Translations under genes and position numbers: made by a program
Assembly: GCA_002914845.1 (NCBI GenBank)
Contig: JXTC01000055.1
Span: forward strand, 758,162-822,161
Length of the DNA stretch: 64,000 bases
Direction of reading: 5' to 3'
Origin: Trema orientale
Taxonomy: Eukaryota > Streptophyta > Magnoliopsida > Rosales > Cannabaceae
The notes under the pieces: model-generated
Seen by the model: the letters and a program-made list of their open reading frames with translations, nothing else
Databases searched by the model: none
Told to the model about the DNA's origin: nothing
Shown here: one piece after another, positions 15,510-28,829 of the stretch
Layout of the letters: every line of letters begins with the position of its first letter
How positions within the stretch are numbered: the stretch's first letter is position 1

Positions 15510-18500
15510 TCAAACCTTGATAGAAGCAAATTTCTCGCCCATCGCCCCGCCTTTCTGTTTTTGGAACTGAATGTACCGCAATGTGCTGCTAAAGAAAGGA
15601 TCTGAGGTCGGGGTCGTAGAGTCACTTTGGAGCTCATTAGTGATTAATTCTACCAGCCCCTGGATTGCAGCATTTACGATATTGGGATTGCCTTTCTCAA
15701 AAAAGTACAGGTACCTGATCAATGTTACCTCCTGAATCAGATTGACATTCTACGATATAATTTATATCTGTGACTAGAAGCACGTGTTCGTGTGTGAAAT
15801 GTACAATTAGGTGCAAGCTCAATTGAACTGACTTGTTCAGTATCTCAACAAAGAGAGTGACTGGTCCACTGCTACCCCGAGCAACACTGGCCATTTGTTG
15901 AGCAGCATTTGCAATTCTCAAGGCCCGCTTTAGACAAAGCAAGACCCTGTAACAACATAGCATCAGCAATAATATGAGTACCAAAACTGATATAGAGCAA
16001 ATAAAAAGATGTCTTATGTTGAGACAGAACATGGCTGACAAAGCCCACAGCATCAATGAGGAATCCATTTAACTACTGAATGGAAGATTCAATACCAAAA
16101 AAGAGTACCTTTCACCATCCTTAATACCATCTTGATCATCAACCCAAAAAAGATGTGAACATGCATATACAGCTCTGCACTGGTCAGGTTTTTTCAACAG
16201 TTTTGCTGAATACTAATGACAAAAGGAAAATCATCAGTCACGGTCACGGTTTATAGCGATTGAAAAAGCACAGAAAGCAAGGATGCATAATTTACCCCTG
16301 TTGCCTTGTGCGTTAAAGTATCCCTATTCTCAACACCAAATACATGCATCCTCTGGAGAGTCCCAATTATTAAATGTATAGCAGTCACCTGGGCTTTTGA
16401 GTCCTAGAAACAAGGAAAATATTTATGTAACGGTCACTGCACAACTTAGAGATTTACTACCATAAATTTGTGTTTTTCCCTTGGCAGTTAATTGTACTAA
16501 AAAACAAAAATGGAAGATATGGATTAAGATAAAATTACCGCAATTTCTTCTTCATACAATACAAATGCCTGAGTGAAAAATTCATAAGCAATGGGTTCGA
16601 GATCAGAGTCATTAGCAGCCTGACCATCCATAATCCAAAACAGAGAGATTATAAGCCTATAATGCACTCTACACAGATTGAGAAATACACTTCTTTTTTC
16701 CGACATTATATACGTTATTTGAATAAATTATTAGATTTCTTTTCAAAGTTATCTATGTTACTCTACAGTAACTATTACTTCCAAAATCATTTATGTGATA
16801 TGGTCTTTAGAATACCAAAAATTTACATGGTATACCTCAGCACACTGCAGGTACAACCTTAATGCCAGTTCAGGAGATGGAACATAAGAAAGAGCTTCAA
16901 TGGTCTGAAATTAAGCATATAATTAATAACTATGTGCACATAAAATATGGACACAAATCTAGAATGTTGTTAACATAAGATATGAAGTAGGAAATCCTTT
17001 TTCACTGGCGATGCATTGACAACTAGAATAATTAAGATTGATTCTAATAAAGAAGAAAAACGAAAGAAATTTATGTATCCCTGTAATCTATGAAACCCCC
17101 CAAAACAGATGTAAAACAAGGGAGAGTTGCGAAGAAAGGGAATAAGTGTTTATACTTAGTCATCCACAATTAGTTATTTAAACTATCTTCCACTACTGTA
17201 TTACTATTTCAAACAATATGTAGAGTTGTATACTACATAGACAATGTTTATACATGATCCATCATGTTATCGTCTAATTAAGGAATCAACTAAGCTCTAT
17301 CTTTAACAATGATTCACATACACGCATATATGAAGCTACCTGATTTAAAAGCTGAAAGATCTTTTTTGGTGTTGTGGGAACTTCTTCTCCCACTACATCT
17401 CCACCCTGACCTTGCAATTGCCTAACCAACTGGAAGCCATAAACAACACTGTGAATTGCCCTTCTAACAGAAGATCATCTACAACAAAACCTTCAAAATT
17501 GTAAATTCTACATATAGCGTAGGGCGAAAGATCCTGACACATGCAGATGGTACACATCCTCTCTTCTTTTCTTTTCTTTTAATTTATTTTTGGAAGGGCC
17601 GAGGAGTGATTGGTCTGTCTAATATATCACAAGGCTCCCAACAGTTACATGAAGACAAATCTCCTCCCCTGGTCTCTTCAGTTCACCTCCATGGGAATTC
17701 TTACTCGTGTATCAAATAAAAAAATGAATAGACAAACAAACATGTTAATGGCACATGTAAAACAGGATCATACATACCCTGAGTGCAGAAAATACAAAAG
17801 GAGGAATGGTAAAACGTAGGCGTCTTGGCCCTCCACTCATTATATGCTTCCTGACGGTACATATCATCTGTGGCCAATAGATGATTATAGAAACAGTGCA
17901 TAAGAAATCGAAACCACAACCTACTAGTATGCTATTTTTATAAAAGATTCATATTCCAAATCGGAGAGAGACAGAGGAATTTTTTTTTTTTTCCAAAACG
18001 TAATTACTTACCTTTAACATCTCCTCTGGATCATCATTATAAAGCATGTGAATAAGACGAGCAACAGCATTTTGCTCATCTTCAAAATCCTCCTTGTCAA
18101 GCTATTAGTAGTAGGATATATAGCAGAAGAGAACCAAAAGCAGACAAAAGAAGCAACCGTCACTGAATGTTTACATTACACAACCAAAAAAAAGCATGAA
18201 ATTATGAAGAATTGATAGAGGATAATAGTAAAATCTTTATGCGGTAGTAGGTAAAAACAAAATTCCTACTGCAGTAAAAATTTCCGATGTGCACCTCATC
18301 CACAGAAGTTCCATCCAGATCCTTGATGAGCCCTTTAATTAATTCGAACAACACCTCAACCTGCAAAGACCCTTTTATGACATTTTGAAGGAAAAAGTAG
18401 ATAAAATAGAACCAATAGAGAAAAGTCGTACCTTATCAGCAGTGGAGATGCAACTATTGTTTTTCATTATGCTTTCAATAATAACCATGGCCATTACTTT

Positions 18501-21500
18501 ATTTGTTCCATTATCAAGGTAGTCCATAACACGAGGATAATTAGAAAGCGTCAAGGCTGTGACGGTATCATTGTATTTCTCTAGCGGAGCACTTAGAAGT
18601 GCAACAACCTGTTTAGTCGCTCTATTATCTTGAAGCTTAGGTTTGCCAGAGAGCTTCTTCACACATGCTCCCTGCAAAAGTATTTAACAAAACAATGAGC
18701 AATGAAGCAGTGGTACATGCAAAGTTTTGGAGAAACTTTCTTACAAGTGCTCAAGTGAGTACTCAAATGGGTTTTCTTAATGAACTTACCAGTACTTGAT
18801 CAACATAATCAAGACGATCAGGATGAACACGAAGAGTAAATGTAAGAAGAGAGACGTACAATGTTATGGCTCCAACAATGGGCATGTCAGCCTGTGCTTC
18901 TATAACCTGCAATTGATATGCACTATCAACTAATATAGGAGAAATTGATCAGTTAACAGAGAAAGAATTACATACCAAATAAGAAAACGAAAGAGGAACA
19001 AACTTGGGCCAAATAACATAGACATTTATATTCTGTCCTTCAAAGACAATGTTGGCCAGAATGATTATCAACTTATTAACAAATGTATCATTTCCAGTGT
19101 ACATTACTTTCCTCTTAGGGGAGCCGTGACTCATTTTCATAAAATTCCTCATATAAATGATGTTTCTTTAAATTGAAAGTTAAGCTAAGCTTCTTAAGTC
19201 ATTTTTTTGAAGACAGGCAAAGACATAAAAAATATTTAGCAGCTTGCTGCTTAGGGAATTTCCTTTCACATAGTGTAGAAAAAAAATTTCATGCAAATAA
19301 GCAATTGCAAGCTAGCTTACCCTTCCAATGGCACTGCTCAATTTAGTAAAAGCTTCCACTTGCAAAAATTCAGGCAATACCTAATGTAAGAATAGCCATA
19401 GTAAGTACTAAGAAAGATTCTATCAAAGTATCAGCCATAAAACAATTAATGTCTACTTACATCTACATTTGATGCAGCATAATTTGATAATCTCCCCATT
19501 AATTGAGATAAAACTGTCTTCGTATCAACTGTTGGCTACAGATCAAAAGACAATACCATGGTCAAAAGACTTTTGTTGGCTTAACCACATTAATGAATTG
19601 TTTATTAGAAAGAGATGGTAAAATGAGAGGAAATCTTCATGACTACTGCTACCAGCTCAATACAGACAACAACAAATACAAATCTNNTGCTACCAGCTCA
19701 ATACAGACAACAACAAATACAAATCTTTGTTCAGAAAATCCTAACTATGAACTAACTAGGGCAAAAGACCAAGGTAAAAAAATGACAACTACGAATGCAA
19801 TACATGTATCTTGCTTAAAAATGCAGAAAGTTTTGAATCTCATTATTATAACTGAATTCTAAGAGAAGACAAACTAAAGAGGAAAATGATACTCGACATG
19901 AATATGGTTATTACCTGAAGCTGGGGACAAGCATTCAACAGCGTCTCTAAGGTCTGCAAGTGATAGTCATCAGGAAATACCTGAATTATGCATTCCATCA
20001 AGTAATATTGAGCCAGATCATCTTTACAGTCGACAACCTGTGCAAGCCAGTCAGAATTCATATATGAAAGATCAGCAGAAAGCGTCAGTTAATCAAAAAT
20101 ATACAAACTGGCAAAGGAACTAGCTTACAAGACCTGCTCCAAGACCCTGGGAAGAACAGTGTCCTTGTACATTTCAAGGTCGACACCCTCTACCTGACTA
20201 AGAACGTGGAGATTCTTCCCTACCTACAAAGACAATTCAGAACGGCATATTTGTGTTGCACTCCTTCATCTGCCAATCGATTCAGATTTACAACACCACT
20301 ACTTACAAGGTCGCGAAGCTCGTTCCTTTCCTTTTCCAGCTTCTCTTTTATCTGATGAGGTCCCTGCAGACCAGAAAGTCCAATTGAAGGCCTCAACTCA
20401 GGATCGCCAAAGAGTATGAATGATTCACAAGCACCATAACACCTGCATGGCCAAAAATCATGCCCCAGTGGTTCATTTTTATTCCCATGGCATGCAAGTA
20501 CTTTTGTGCCATGCATGTAAAAACACGACACGGTTAAAAGTACTGACAGATGTTAAACAAACCTGATGCTCCATTCGAACCCAAAGCTTATTCATCTCCG
20601 TGAAATTCTGGAGCACAAAATCCACAGCATCCATGACAGTGTCATCACCACTGCGGGGAAGTACAGGCCCATTTGAAAATCAGTTAACAATGTCACAATA
20701 TCTTCAGCAAAATACTTCAAAACAGTTTTTCTTAACCTTAAACAGAGCACAAATAACATAGTCATCAGTAGAAACAAAGGAAGAAAATAACTCCAAGCAA
20801 CTAACCCAGAAACCACCTTACCCTTCATAGTGGGAGCCGATGTCAGGCAACTTATCTCTGCTGACTTGAGAAAGATAGCTTCTGAGAAAGAGCCCACGTA
20901 TTGGATGTTGAACACCACGGCACATTTCGACAAGATCTTTGAGAACATCCTTAGCAGGAACCTCCTTAGAGTTGATGTACACAGACCCAACCGTACATAG
21001 CAAATACCTTGTAATTGCAAATCAGGTATGGAAAATAATATATATATATAACCAAAACAATTAGATTTAGACGGGGGTATATTTAATATATATAATATAA
21101 GCAAATGGGAATTTGGTATCAACGATCACGATCAGTCTCACTTACAATCTGGGTAATATGTTGCCCGCGTGCTGAACAAGTTCATAAAGATCAACAATGG
21201 AGACCCCATGCCGACTCTCGTCCTTGAAAAACATCTCCAGCGATTTCAACTCGTCAAACGCTCGCATATCTGATTATAAAAAAAATTTTATTAAAAAAAA
21301 AAAAAAGAAATTCACAAACACAAAAACTCGAATCGGTTTCAAAATTAGGGCTGCTTTTAATTATCCGAGATTGAAGAAAGCTTGTGTACAGAGTTCGTAG
21401 TATTTGTGCGGCGAAAGCTTTGAGGTTCGAAGCTCGGAAAGCATCTGAGCCGAGTACTTGAGGGCTTCCCTGAGATTGTTGGCATCCTGAGATTAAAACC

Positions 21501-21683
21501 GAATTAGGGTTTTGAGAAAGGAATGCGGATTCGAATGAATTGGGAATAATGTGAAGAAGAAGAAGAAGAAGAAGAAGTATTTATTAGTACCAGAGCACGA
21601 TGTAAGTAGAAGGCTTGGAGTTGAATAGCGGCGATGCCTTCGGCGAGCCATTTGTCGTCGTCTTCGATTCCGTCCGGAATCAT
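15510..21683 (-). CDS. VPS35: Retromer core subunit VPS35
   Basis: Large alpha-solenoid subunit of the retromer (VPS26-VPS29-VPS35), which recycles vacuolar sorting receptors and other cargo from endosomes. Exons in order: 21591-21683, 21390-21486, 21146-21269, 20822-21007, 20563-20650, 20307-20363, 20134-20223, 19915-20037, 19461-19535, 19321-19380, 18790-18906, 18432-18671, 18295-18360, 18012-18101, 17778-17867, 17340-17429, 16836-16904, 16539-16619, 16296-16403, 16109-16212, 15833-15946, 15510-15714. They sum to 2367 nt, 788 aa, matching Arabidopsis VPS35 paralogs. Family landmarks include [18 protein letters not shown] (conserved VPS26-binding PRLYL-type region just before it), [30 protein letters not shown] and [11 protein letters not shown]. 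No coding lesion was found. Exon 7 ends at a weak donor, and intron 8 contains an assembly gap (both in findings). Which paralog (A, B or C) cannot be told. Confidence 0.96.
19647..19726. other. Assembly gap (NN) flanked by identical 39-bp copies in VPS35 intron 8
   Basis: Positions 19686-19687 are N. The 39 bases on the left (19647-19685, from TGCTACCAGCTCAATAC to ACAAATCT) are repeated exactly on the right (19688-19726). This is most simply two overlapping contig ends that were joined without merging, so the intron is probably 41 bases too long here. It does not affect the coding exons. Confidence 0.85.
21553..21578. repeat. (GAA)n microsatellite in VPS35 intron 1
   Basis: About eight GAA units, on the plus strand, lie between the first and second coding exons of VPS35. 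Confidence 0.85.
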
Positions 21684-24070
21684 TCTCTCTAAGTTTGGAG
21701 GAGGAATGAATCCGAGAGTCTTGTATGGTAATGGTAATGATAATGGTAACGGAGGATCTGACTCTGAATTTCAGAGGGAAAGAGAGATGGTTGATTTTTT
21801 CAACTGCACGCTAGTTTGACTGGTAGTTTAACTGCCACTATCACCCTCACCGGGGTTCCCTTCCTTTATAGCCGTTGCTGTGGCAGACTAGTAGCTTTAA
21901 TTAAATTAAGAACCAAAATAATTCACGACACACAGCCAAAAGAAAGGATCCCTTAAAAAAATAAATAAATAAAAATAAAAAATAACAGCCTCTTTTTTTC
22001 TCTCTCTCTCCCTCAAGGGACCTTTGCCTGAGGCTTTCTACTCTTTCTTTGCCTCTCTTTCTCCTTTGGTCTCTTTTTTTGTTTTTTATTTCTTTATTTT
22101 TATAATAAGTCTATATTTAGATCTAGTTATAATATCATTAAATTTTTTATCCATAAGTTTTTAGTTCGGTTTACTATATCTTAAGTTTGGTAATTTTTTC
22201 TTTGGATTTAGATTGCGGATAAGTTAGCTTTCATTTTCAGCAGGCGTAATCTCATTTGGTGTTAGAATAAGTACTCTACCCACTAAGAACACAGTACAAT
22301 AGCAGGTGAAGGCAATTATTTATTGGTGGTCCTTGTTATCTTCTTCTTTTGGAGAATTATGGCAACCCACAATTTTGTTATTGTTGTGTTTGTAATCCAT
22401 TTTTCGTCTCTTTTTTTATGAGTTTGAAATTGTAATCCTATGTTTTTATATTATAATTAGACTTTTTAGCTTTTATTAATATTATTCCTCGAGGAGCCTT
22501 TTTATATTTAAAAAAAAAGTAAATTGAGAACCTTTCTTTGTAAATAGGGAAAATTGCAAATATATCTCGTAAAATATGAATCAATTTGATAATCCCAATA
22601 GGATATTTTCTTAATTTAGTCCTTTATCAAATAGATTTCAATTTTCACGCCTGGTCTGCGTAAAAATTGACAAAATATGAAGAGTTGAAAGAAAATAGAG
22701 GGTCTCTGCTTTTTTTACTTTTTTCCTTTTGTGAACGCAATAATTTTCATTAAAAAATGACAATTGTAAGAGTTCAATTCTATAATAGTTTTCCCGTTTG
22801 ATGTCGTTTGGGACCAAAATGACATGAGTTAATTCTAACTCATTTCTATCAATAAAACAAACCTTCATTCTTTTCAATCTAATTTTGTTGTCGTTTAAGT
22901 AATAAACGACGAGTAGTTTGTCCATAATTTTCTCTCTTTTTTAGGTCCATAATTTTCTTAGGTCCACAATTTTCTATCTATTTTGTTCTTTTCATCTAAC
23001 GTGGCCTATTTAAAGGCCGATGTCGTTTTGGAAAGAACGACATATAGTTTTTTTTTTAAAGGATATCCTGCCATTTTAAGTGGAAAAACGATTTGTACTT
23101 CGTCATTTCCATATGTGACATCCTCATTTCCAAATGAGAAATAATGGAGCAAGGCACACTACTTGTAGCACCACCACGAAATTTACCATAAAATTTATAT
23201 ACTTTTGTTAAACACATGTGAGCACGTTTTAAAATTATATAAATTACATTTAAAACATTACAATAGTAATAAGTGCCGTCTATCCATCTAATTAAAAGTA
23301 TTACACAGATTATTTTTAATGTGTCCGTTGTTTATCATTCGTGTTATGTATATTAACTCGAAGTTGACACGAAAACTAAACATGTTACTCAAATTCATTA
23401 ATTTTTTTTCTACTTAAAAATAATTTATTAATTTTTTGTCATTTTTGAGCTATATCATTGTGTCATTCAGAAAATTGTCGATCCTTATTATTGATACAAC
23501 ATATGGTTTTGGGCTTTAGCACCACATGTGTTTTTAGGCTTCTTAGCATTTTTTTTTTTGGAAAAGTGTACTCTTTTTCATTATAAAAAAACTTAGTAAA
23601 CTGGGTTTTCTCTTTTTTACTCACCAATAAGAATACACCATATCGAGATGAAGGCACAAAAAATAGTTGGACATACCAAAAAATGGATATTTACCTATTT
23701 AAATTGATGACTATATTTAAGATGTTGTTCAATACCTACTGAATAAAGTGACTAGACAGAAATAACCAAAGAATGACCACGTGATTGCTCATTAATGCAA
23801 GAACGAGAACACTAATTAACAAAAACAAGTCTTGTTTTTACTTACGGAGAGTGGTCACCACTCCTAAGTACCAATCATACTTGACTGGTTGTCAGTACCT
23901 GCAGAGTGTGGACCATAACTAAGCGTGTTCACCAACTTCTACATAAGATGAACACGATCTTCTAAATAAAGGAGGGGTCACCCACACATGAAATAACATC
24001 AATGTGTTGGTTTCTAGGAGAGTCTCGAAAACTATTAGTCACCCTCTGTCAAATCCTTATGGACACATAC
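21684..24070. other. VPS35 promoter and AT-rich spacer
   Basis: The first 150-200 bases belong to the 5' leader and promoter of VPS35 (minus strand), followed by a CT-rich stretch (about 21988-22016 and 22035-22075). The remainder is AT-rich sequence with no gene supported. The motif ATGTCGTTT and its complement AAACGACAT recur (22801, 23019-23043), possibly a remnant of an unclassified repeat. Confidence 0.5.
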
Positions 24071-24251
24071 TATTAGACTTGTAAATATTAGTTGTAAATA
24101 TTAGTTAGTTAGTTAGTCTGTTAGAATACTTAGTTGGTGCTTAGCTGGTGTGTAGCTGTCTTCTTATTTATCAGCTCAATACTCTGATTGTAGCATTTTC
24201 GTCTCTGGTTCAAGATGAGAAGCTTCCTTCATAATACCTTTATGCGTAATA
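24071..24251 (+). repeat. 5' LTR of copia element (181 bp)
   Basis: It begins TATTAGACTTGTAAATATTA and ends ATGCGTAATA, and recurs at the 3' end of the element. The ends are not the usual TG...CA but TA...TA in both copies, so this looks like a family feature or a shared early change. The start TATTAG follows directly on the proposed target duplication. Confidence 0.88.
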
Positions 24252-24263
24252 TGGTATCAGAGC
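24252..24263 (+). promoter_or_regulatory. Primer-binding site (initiator tRNA-Met)
   Basis: TGGTATCAGAGC immediately follows the 5' LTR and is complementary to the 3' region of plant initiator methionine tRNA, the standard primer of plant copia elements. Confidence 0.93.
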
Positions 24264-24406
24264 ATATCACGGCTTCTCTCTCACATCTCCATTGACGAAG
24301 CTTCGAGTTACAGCTATAATTCCTTGGTTGAGTTTATCTTTCTACTTGATCAAGTGTTTCTTTTTTGTTTAATTCACGCACTGAGATCCTTTTTCTCTGT
24401 TCAGCC

Positions 24407-27400
24407 ATGGATTCTCTTGCTTCTGCGAGTTCGGGAAATTCAACTCGATCAACTGCTCGCTCCACCATTGATGAATCCTCTAGCCCTTATTTTCTTCATC
24501 ATTTTGATAGCCCTAGCTTGGTACTAGTCTCGTAACCTCTCACGGGAGATAACTATGCCTCTTGGAGTCGGGCAATATTGATTGTCCTGTCTGTCAAAAA
24601 CAAGTTAGGGTTTATTGATGGTTCCATTTCTAAATCTTCAGGTACTACTCTTGATCTTCTTCCTGCTTGGATTCAAAATAATAATATGGTTATTTCTTGG
24701 ATCTTGAACTCTATTTCCAAAGGAATTTCTGCTAGTATCATCTATTCGGAATCTACTTGTGAAATTTGGATTAATTTGAAGGATCATTTTTAGCAGCGTA
24801 ATGGCCCTCGAATTTTTCAATTCAGAAGAGAATTGATGTCTCAATCATAATAGTCTGTTAGTGTTTACTTTACCAAATTGAAGACCATTTGGGAAGAACT
24901 GAATAATTACAGACCTATTTATTCATGTAGTCATTGTACTTGTGGTGGTGTCAAGGCTTTGAATGAATACTATCAGGCTGAATACATCATGTCTTTTATT
25001 ATGGGTTTGCACGATTCTTTTGCTCAAATTAGGGGTCAGTTATTACTTATGGATCCTTTACCACCCATAAACAAAGTATTTGCCCTGATTTCTCAAGAAG
25101 AACATCAGAGGAAACTTCAGGTTCCTTTGTCTAATGCTACAAATACTTTGGCTTTTACTACTAAAGCTAGTCTTATGGCTAATGTCCCTAAGAATCCTAT
25201 TGCAAACTCTGGTCACTCTAATAGTGGGGGTCAATTCAGAGGAAACAATTCTTCTGGTGGATATAGAGGGCATAGGAAAGAACGACCATTTTGTACTCAT
25301 TGTCAATACCATGAGCACACTATTGATCGGTGTTATAAGCTTTATGGGTATCCTCCAGGTTATCAACCACGACAAAAAGATAGTACTCAAGCCTCAAATG
25401 TTTCAGTAAATACCAATCAAGTTTCTGCTTCTCTATCATAGAATGCTTCAGCTTGCACTGAGAAGCCCACTATTGGAAATTTTTTATAGAATTTGGATGC
25501 TAATCAGTATCAACAGCTAATGCACATGCTTTCTACTCACCTTGTTGCTTCTGCTCCAACAACAATTGATGATACTTCGACTCCATGTATCTCTTATGCT
25601 ACAGGTATATATTTTTCAGCCTCTTTGAATGTTTCAGCTTCATTGAATGCGATTTTGTCTTCCACTAGACACTGGATAGTTGATTCTGGCACTAGTAGAC
25701 ACATTTGCTCCAATGCCAATGCATTTGTTTCTCTGAAGTCTTTATCTAACTCTACTGTTATTTTGCCTAACAACATGCATATACCAGTGACTTTATGTGG
25801 AGACATTAGACTTAGTTCCTTGTTAGTTCTCAAGGATGTCTTATATATGCCATAGTTCAAATTTAACCTTTTGTCAGTTAGTGCTTTCACCTTGCAATCT
25901 CAGTATATTGTGACTTTTTTTCACGATGGTGTTACTATTCAGGATCTGCTCCATAAGAGAATGATTGGCAAGGGTGATAAACTGGATCAACTTTACATCC
26001 TTGATACTACGGATATTACTTCTACTGAGATTGTTTGTGCTACTTCTCATTTTCGTCCCAGTCATAAAGTTTCTGCAGCTATCTGGCATAATCGCCTTGG
26101 TCACTTGTCTTTTAAGAGTTTGGATATGTTGTGGGCTCGTTTGAACTATGATGATGTCAAAGCTCGTCAGGCTAGACCTTGTTACATTTGTCCTCTAGCT
26201 AAACAGAGACGTTTGACTTTTGATTCTCATAATAATTTGGCTTCAGCGCCTTTTGACTTGATACATTGTGATATATGGGGGCCTTATTATTTGTCTTCTT
26301 ATTCCGGGCATCATTATTTTATAACTTTAGTAGATGATTAAAGCCGCTTTACATGGATCTTCTTACTTCAATATGAATCAGATGTTGCTACTGTTATTCC
26401 TAAGTTTTTCAACATGATTGCCACTCAATTTAATGCTTATATTAAGACTTTCCGATCTGATAATACTCGTGAATTGTCCTTTACCGATTTTTTTAATGAT
26501 AAAGGTGTGATGCATTAATATTCTTGTGTGGATTGGCCAGAACAGAACTCAGTTGTTGAACGCAAACATCAGCATTTGTTAAATATAGCTCGAGCTCTTT
26601 ACTTTCATTCTCGAGTCCCTATTTAGTTCTGGTCCGAATGTATTCTTACTACAACACCATACTACAACACCATCTCTTTTGTTACATGGCAAAACTCTAC
26701 ATGATCTTCTTTACAATAATCTGGTGCCTTACGATTCTTTCAAAGTTTTTGGGTGCTTAGCATTTGCATATACTCTTCCTACTCATCGTACCAAGTTTCA
26801 ACCTCGAGCTCGTATTTGTGTCCTTCTTGGTTATCCTCTTGGAGTAAAAGGGTACAAGTTATATGATATTCATACTAAGTAGGTTTTTATCTCTAGAGAT
26901 GTTGTTTTCCACCAAGATTATTTTTCATTTCACACTGTCACTCCTCAAGACCAATTGGTTAATCCTTTTCCTGATGTTGTTTTACCACTTTCTTAAGCTG
27001 ATTTTCCTACTTCTCCTGCTGAAACTTGTCTCCCTGCATCTCGAGTGTCTGATTCATTCCTTTATGATCAACTAGTTTCTAGTTCTTCTTGTACCATTCT
27101 TGCTCCTTCTCTTTGCAGGTCCACTCGTTCTCATCTTCCTCTATCCTACCTTCATGATTATCATTGCAATTTTTTAACTAACATATCTTTGCCTACTTGT
27201 TATACTTCATATCCTCTCCGTAAGTGTCTGTCTTATGATTCTCTTTCTTTCTCCTATTTAACATTTATTCTTAATATTTCCACAAATGTTAAGCCTCAAT
27301 TTTACCATGAAGCTATTCAGTTTCCTCATTGGAGAGATGCTATGCAAGCTGAATTAAATGCCATGGCTGCCAATCAAACTTGGTCTCTTGTTCCTTTACT

Positions 27401-28829
27401 ACCTGGCAAACACACTATAGGTTGTAAGTGGATTCATGCTAATGGGACTATTGATCGTTACAAAGCTTGCTTGGTAGCCAAAGGCTTCACCTAACAAGAC
27501 AGTTTAGACTTTATTGAGACATATTTACCTGTGGCTAAGCTGGTTACTATTAAAATGCGTCTTGCTTTAACAGCTAGTCAATCTTGGCATCTTGTCCAAC
27601 TTGATATGAACAATGCACTTCTAAATGGTGATTTATTTGAAGAAGTTTACATGGATATTCCTCTTGGTCTTCTTCATCTCGGAGAGCTTTCTCGTAAGGG
27701 GGAGTCTTTAGTTTATCGCCTTCATAAGTCCATTTATGGACTTAAACAGGCTTCTCATCAGTGGTACACCAAATTCTCTCATACCCTTCTCTCTTTTGGA
27801 TTTTCTCAGTCTAAATCTGACTATTCCTTGTTTACTAAAGGTTCTGGCTCTTCTTTTGTTGCTCTTCTTGTTTATGTTGATGATATTATCATCACTAGTC
27901 CTACTTCGTCTGTTATTGATGATTTAAAGAACTTTCTTCATGGTCAGTTCAAGCTTAAGGATTTGGGACAATTACGGTACTTTCTTGGTCTTGAGATTGC
28001 TCAGTCTGATAAAGGTATTATGCTCTCTCAATAACATTACACTTTTCAACTCCTTGAAGATACTGGTTATTTAGCTTGTCAACCAGTTCATGTTCCTATG
28101 GATCCTAAGTTGAAGCTTAGTCTTCATAAGGGTGACTTGCTCTCGGATGCTTATGCCTATCGACGCCTTATTAGTAGTTTATTATATTTGACTCTCTCAC
28201 GTCTAGATATCACCTATGCAGTTCATTGTCTTAGCCAGTATTTGGCTCATCCTTGTTTAGCTCACTTGAAAGCTACCCATCATCTTCTTTGGTATCTTAA
28301 GAAAAGTCCGGGTCAAGGTCTTTTCTTCTCTGTTGCTTCTTCTCTTCATGTCAAGGCATTTTCTGATGCTGATTGGGGTTCTTGTCTTGATACGTGCAAG
28401 TCCTTGTCTGATTTTTGCATCTTTCTTGGTGATTCTTTAATCTCTTAGAAAGCCAAGAAGCAATCTACCATTTCCCGTTCTTCTGCCGAAGCGGAATATC
28501 GAACTCTTGCTGTGACTACAAGTGAAATTGTGTGGATTCATCATTTACTTCGTGATTTCCAGATTACTGTATCTGGTCATGCTCTTCTGTTTTGTGACAA
28601 TCAAGCTGCCATCCATATTACTGCTAATCCCATATTTCATGAGCGTACTAAGCATATTGAGCTCGATTGTCATTTTGTTCGTGATAAGATTACTCAAGGC
28701 TTTATAAAACTTTTACCAATTCGATCTCACCATCAATTGGCTGATATTTTTACTAAAGCTTTGCCTTCTACTCTTATGTTTTTTCTATTATCCAAGATGG
28801 CTGTTCGTGATCTTTATAGTCCATCTTGA
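24407..28829 (+). pseudogene. Decayed copia gag-pol reading frame
   Basis: One frame from the ATG at 24407 encodes gag with a zinc-knuckle-like region near 25285-25345, an aspartic protease (DSGTSRH near 25683), the pre-integrase (NRLGHLS near 26090) with the CYIC zinc site and integrase core, reverse transcriptase with YVDDI near 27874, and RNase H (SAEAEYRTL near 28482, DNQAAIH near 28600); it ends in TGA at 28827. Internal stops begin at 24533, 24791, 24848, 24851, 25439, 25487, 25853, 26339, 26516, 26624, 26880, 26994, 27492, 28032 and 28446. Seven are TAA, eight TAG, none TGA. Alignment to the family places Gln at fourteen and Trp at the last. Between 26648 and 26673 a 13-bp tandem copy shifts the frame by one. 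Confidence 0.9.
26648..26673 (+). repeat. 13-bp tandem duplication causing the only frameshift in the copia frame
   Basis: ACTACAACACCAT occurs twice head to tail (26648-26660, 26661-26673) inside the integrase region. All open segments before it are in one frame and all after it are in the next, so this is the sole frame change seen. Confidence 0.85.

Noticed and set aside
24533-28448. A foreign genetic code (UAR read as Gln) as explanation of the copia stops
   Set aside because: One stop stands at a Trp position, the neighbouring host genes use the standard code, and the LTRs also show only transitions, so deamination is simpler. It is kept only as an alternative in the finding.
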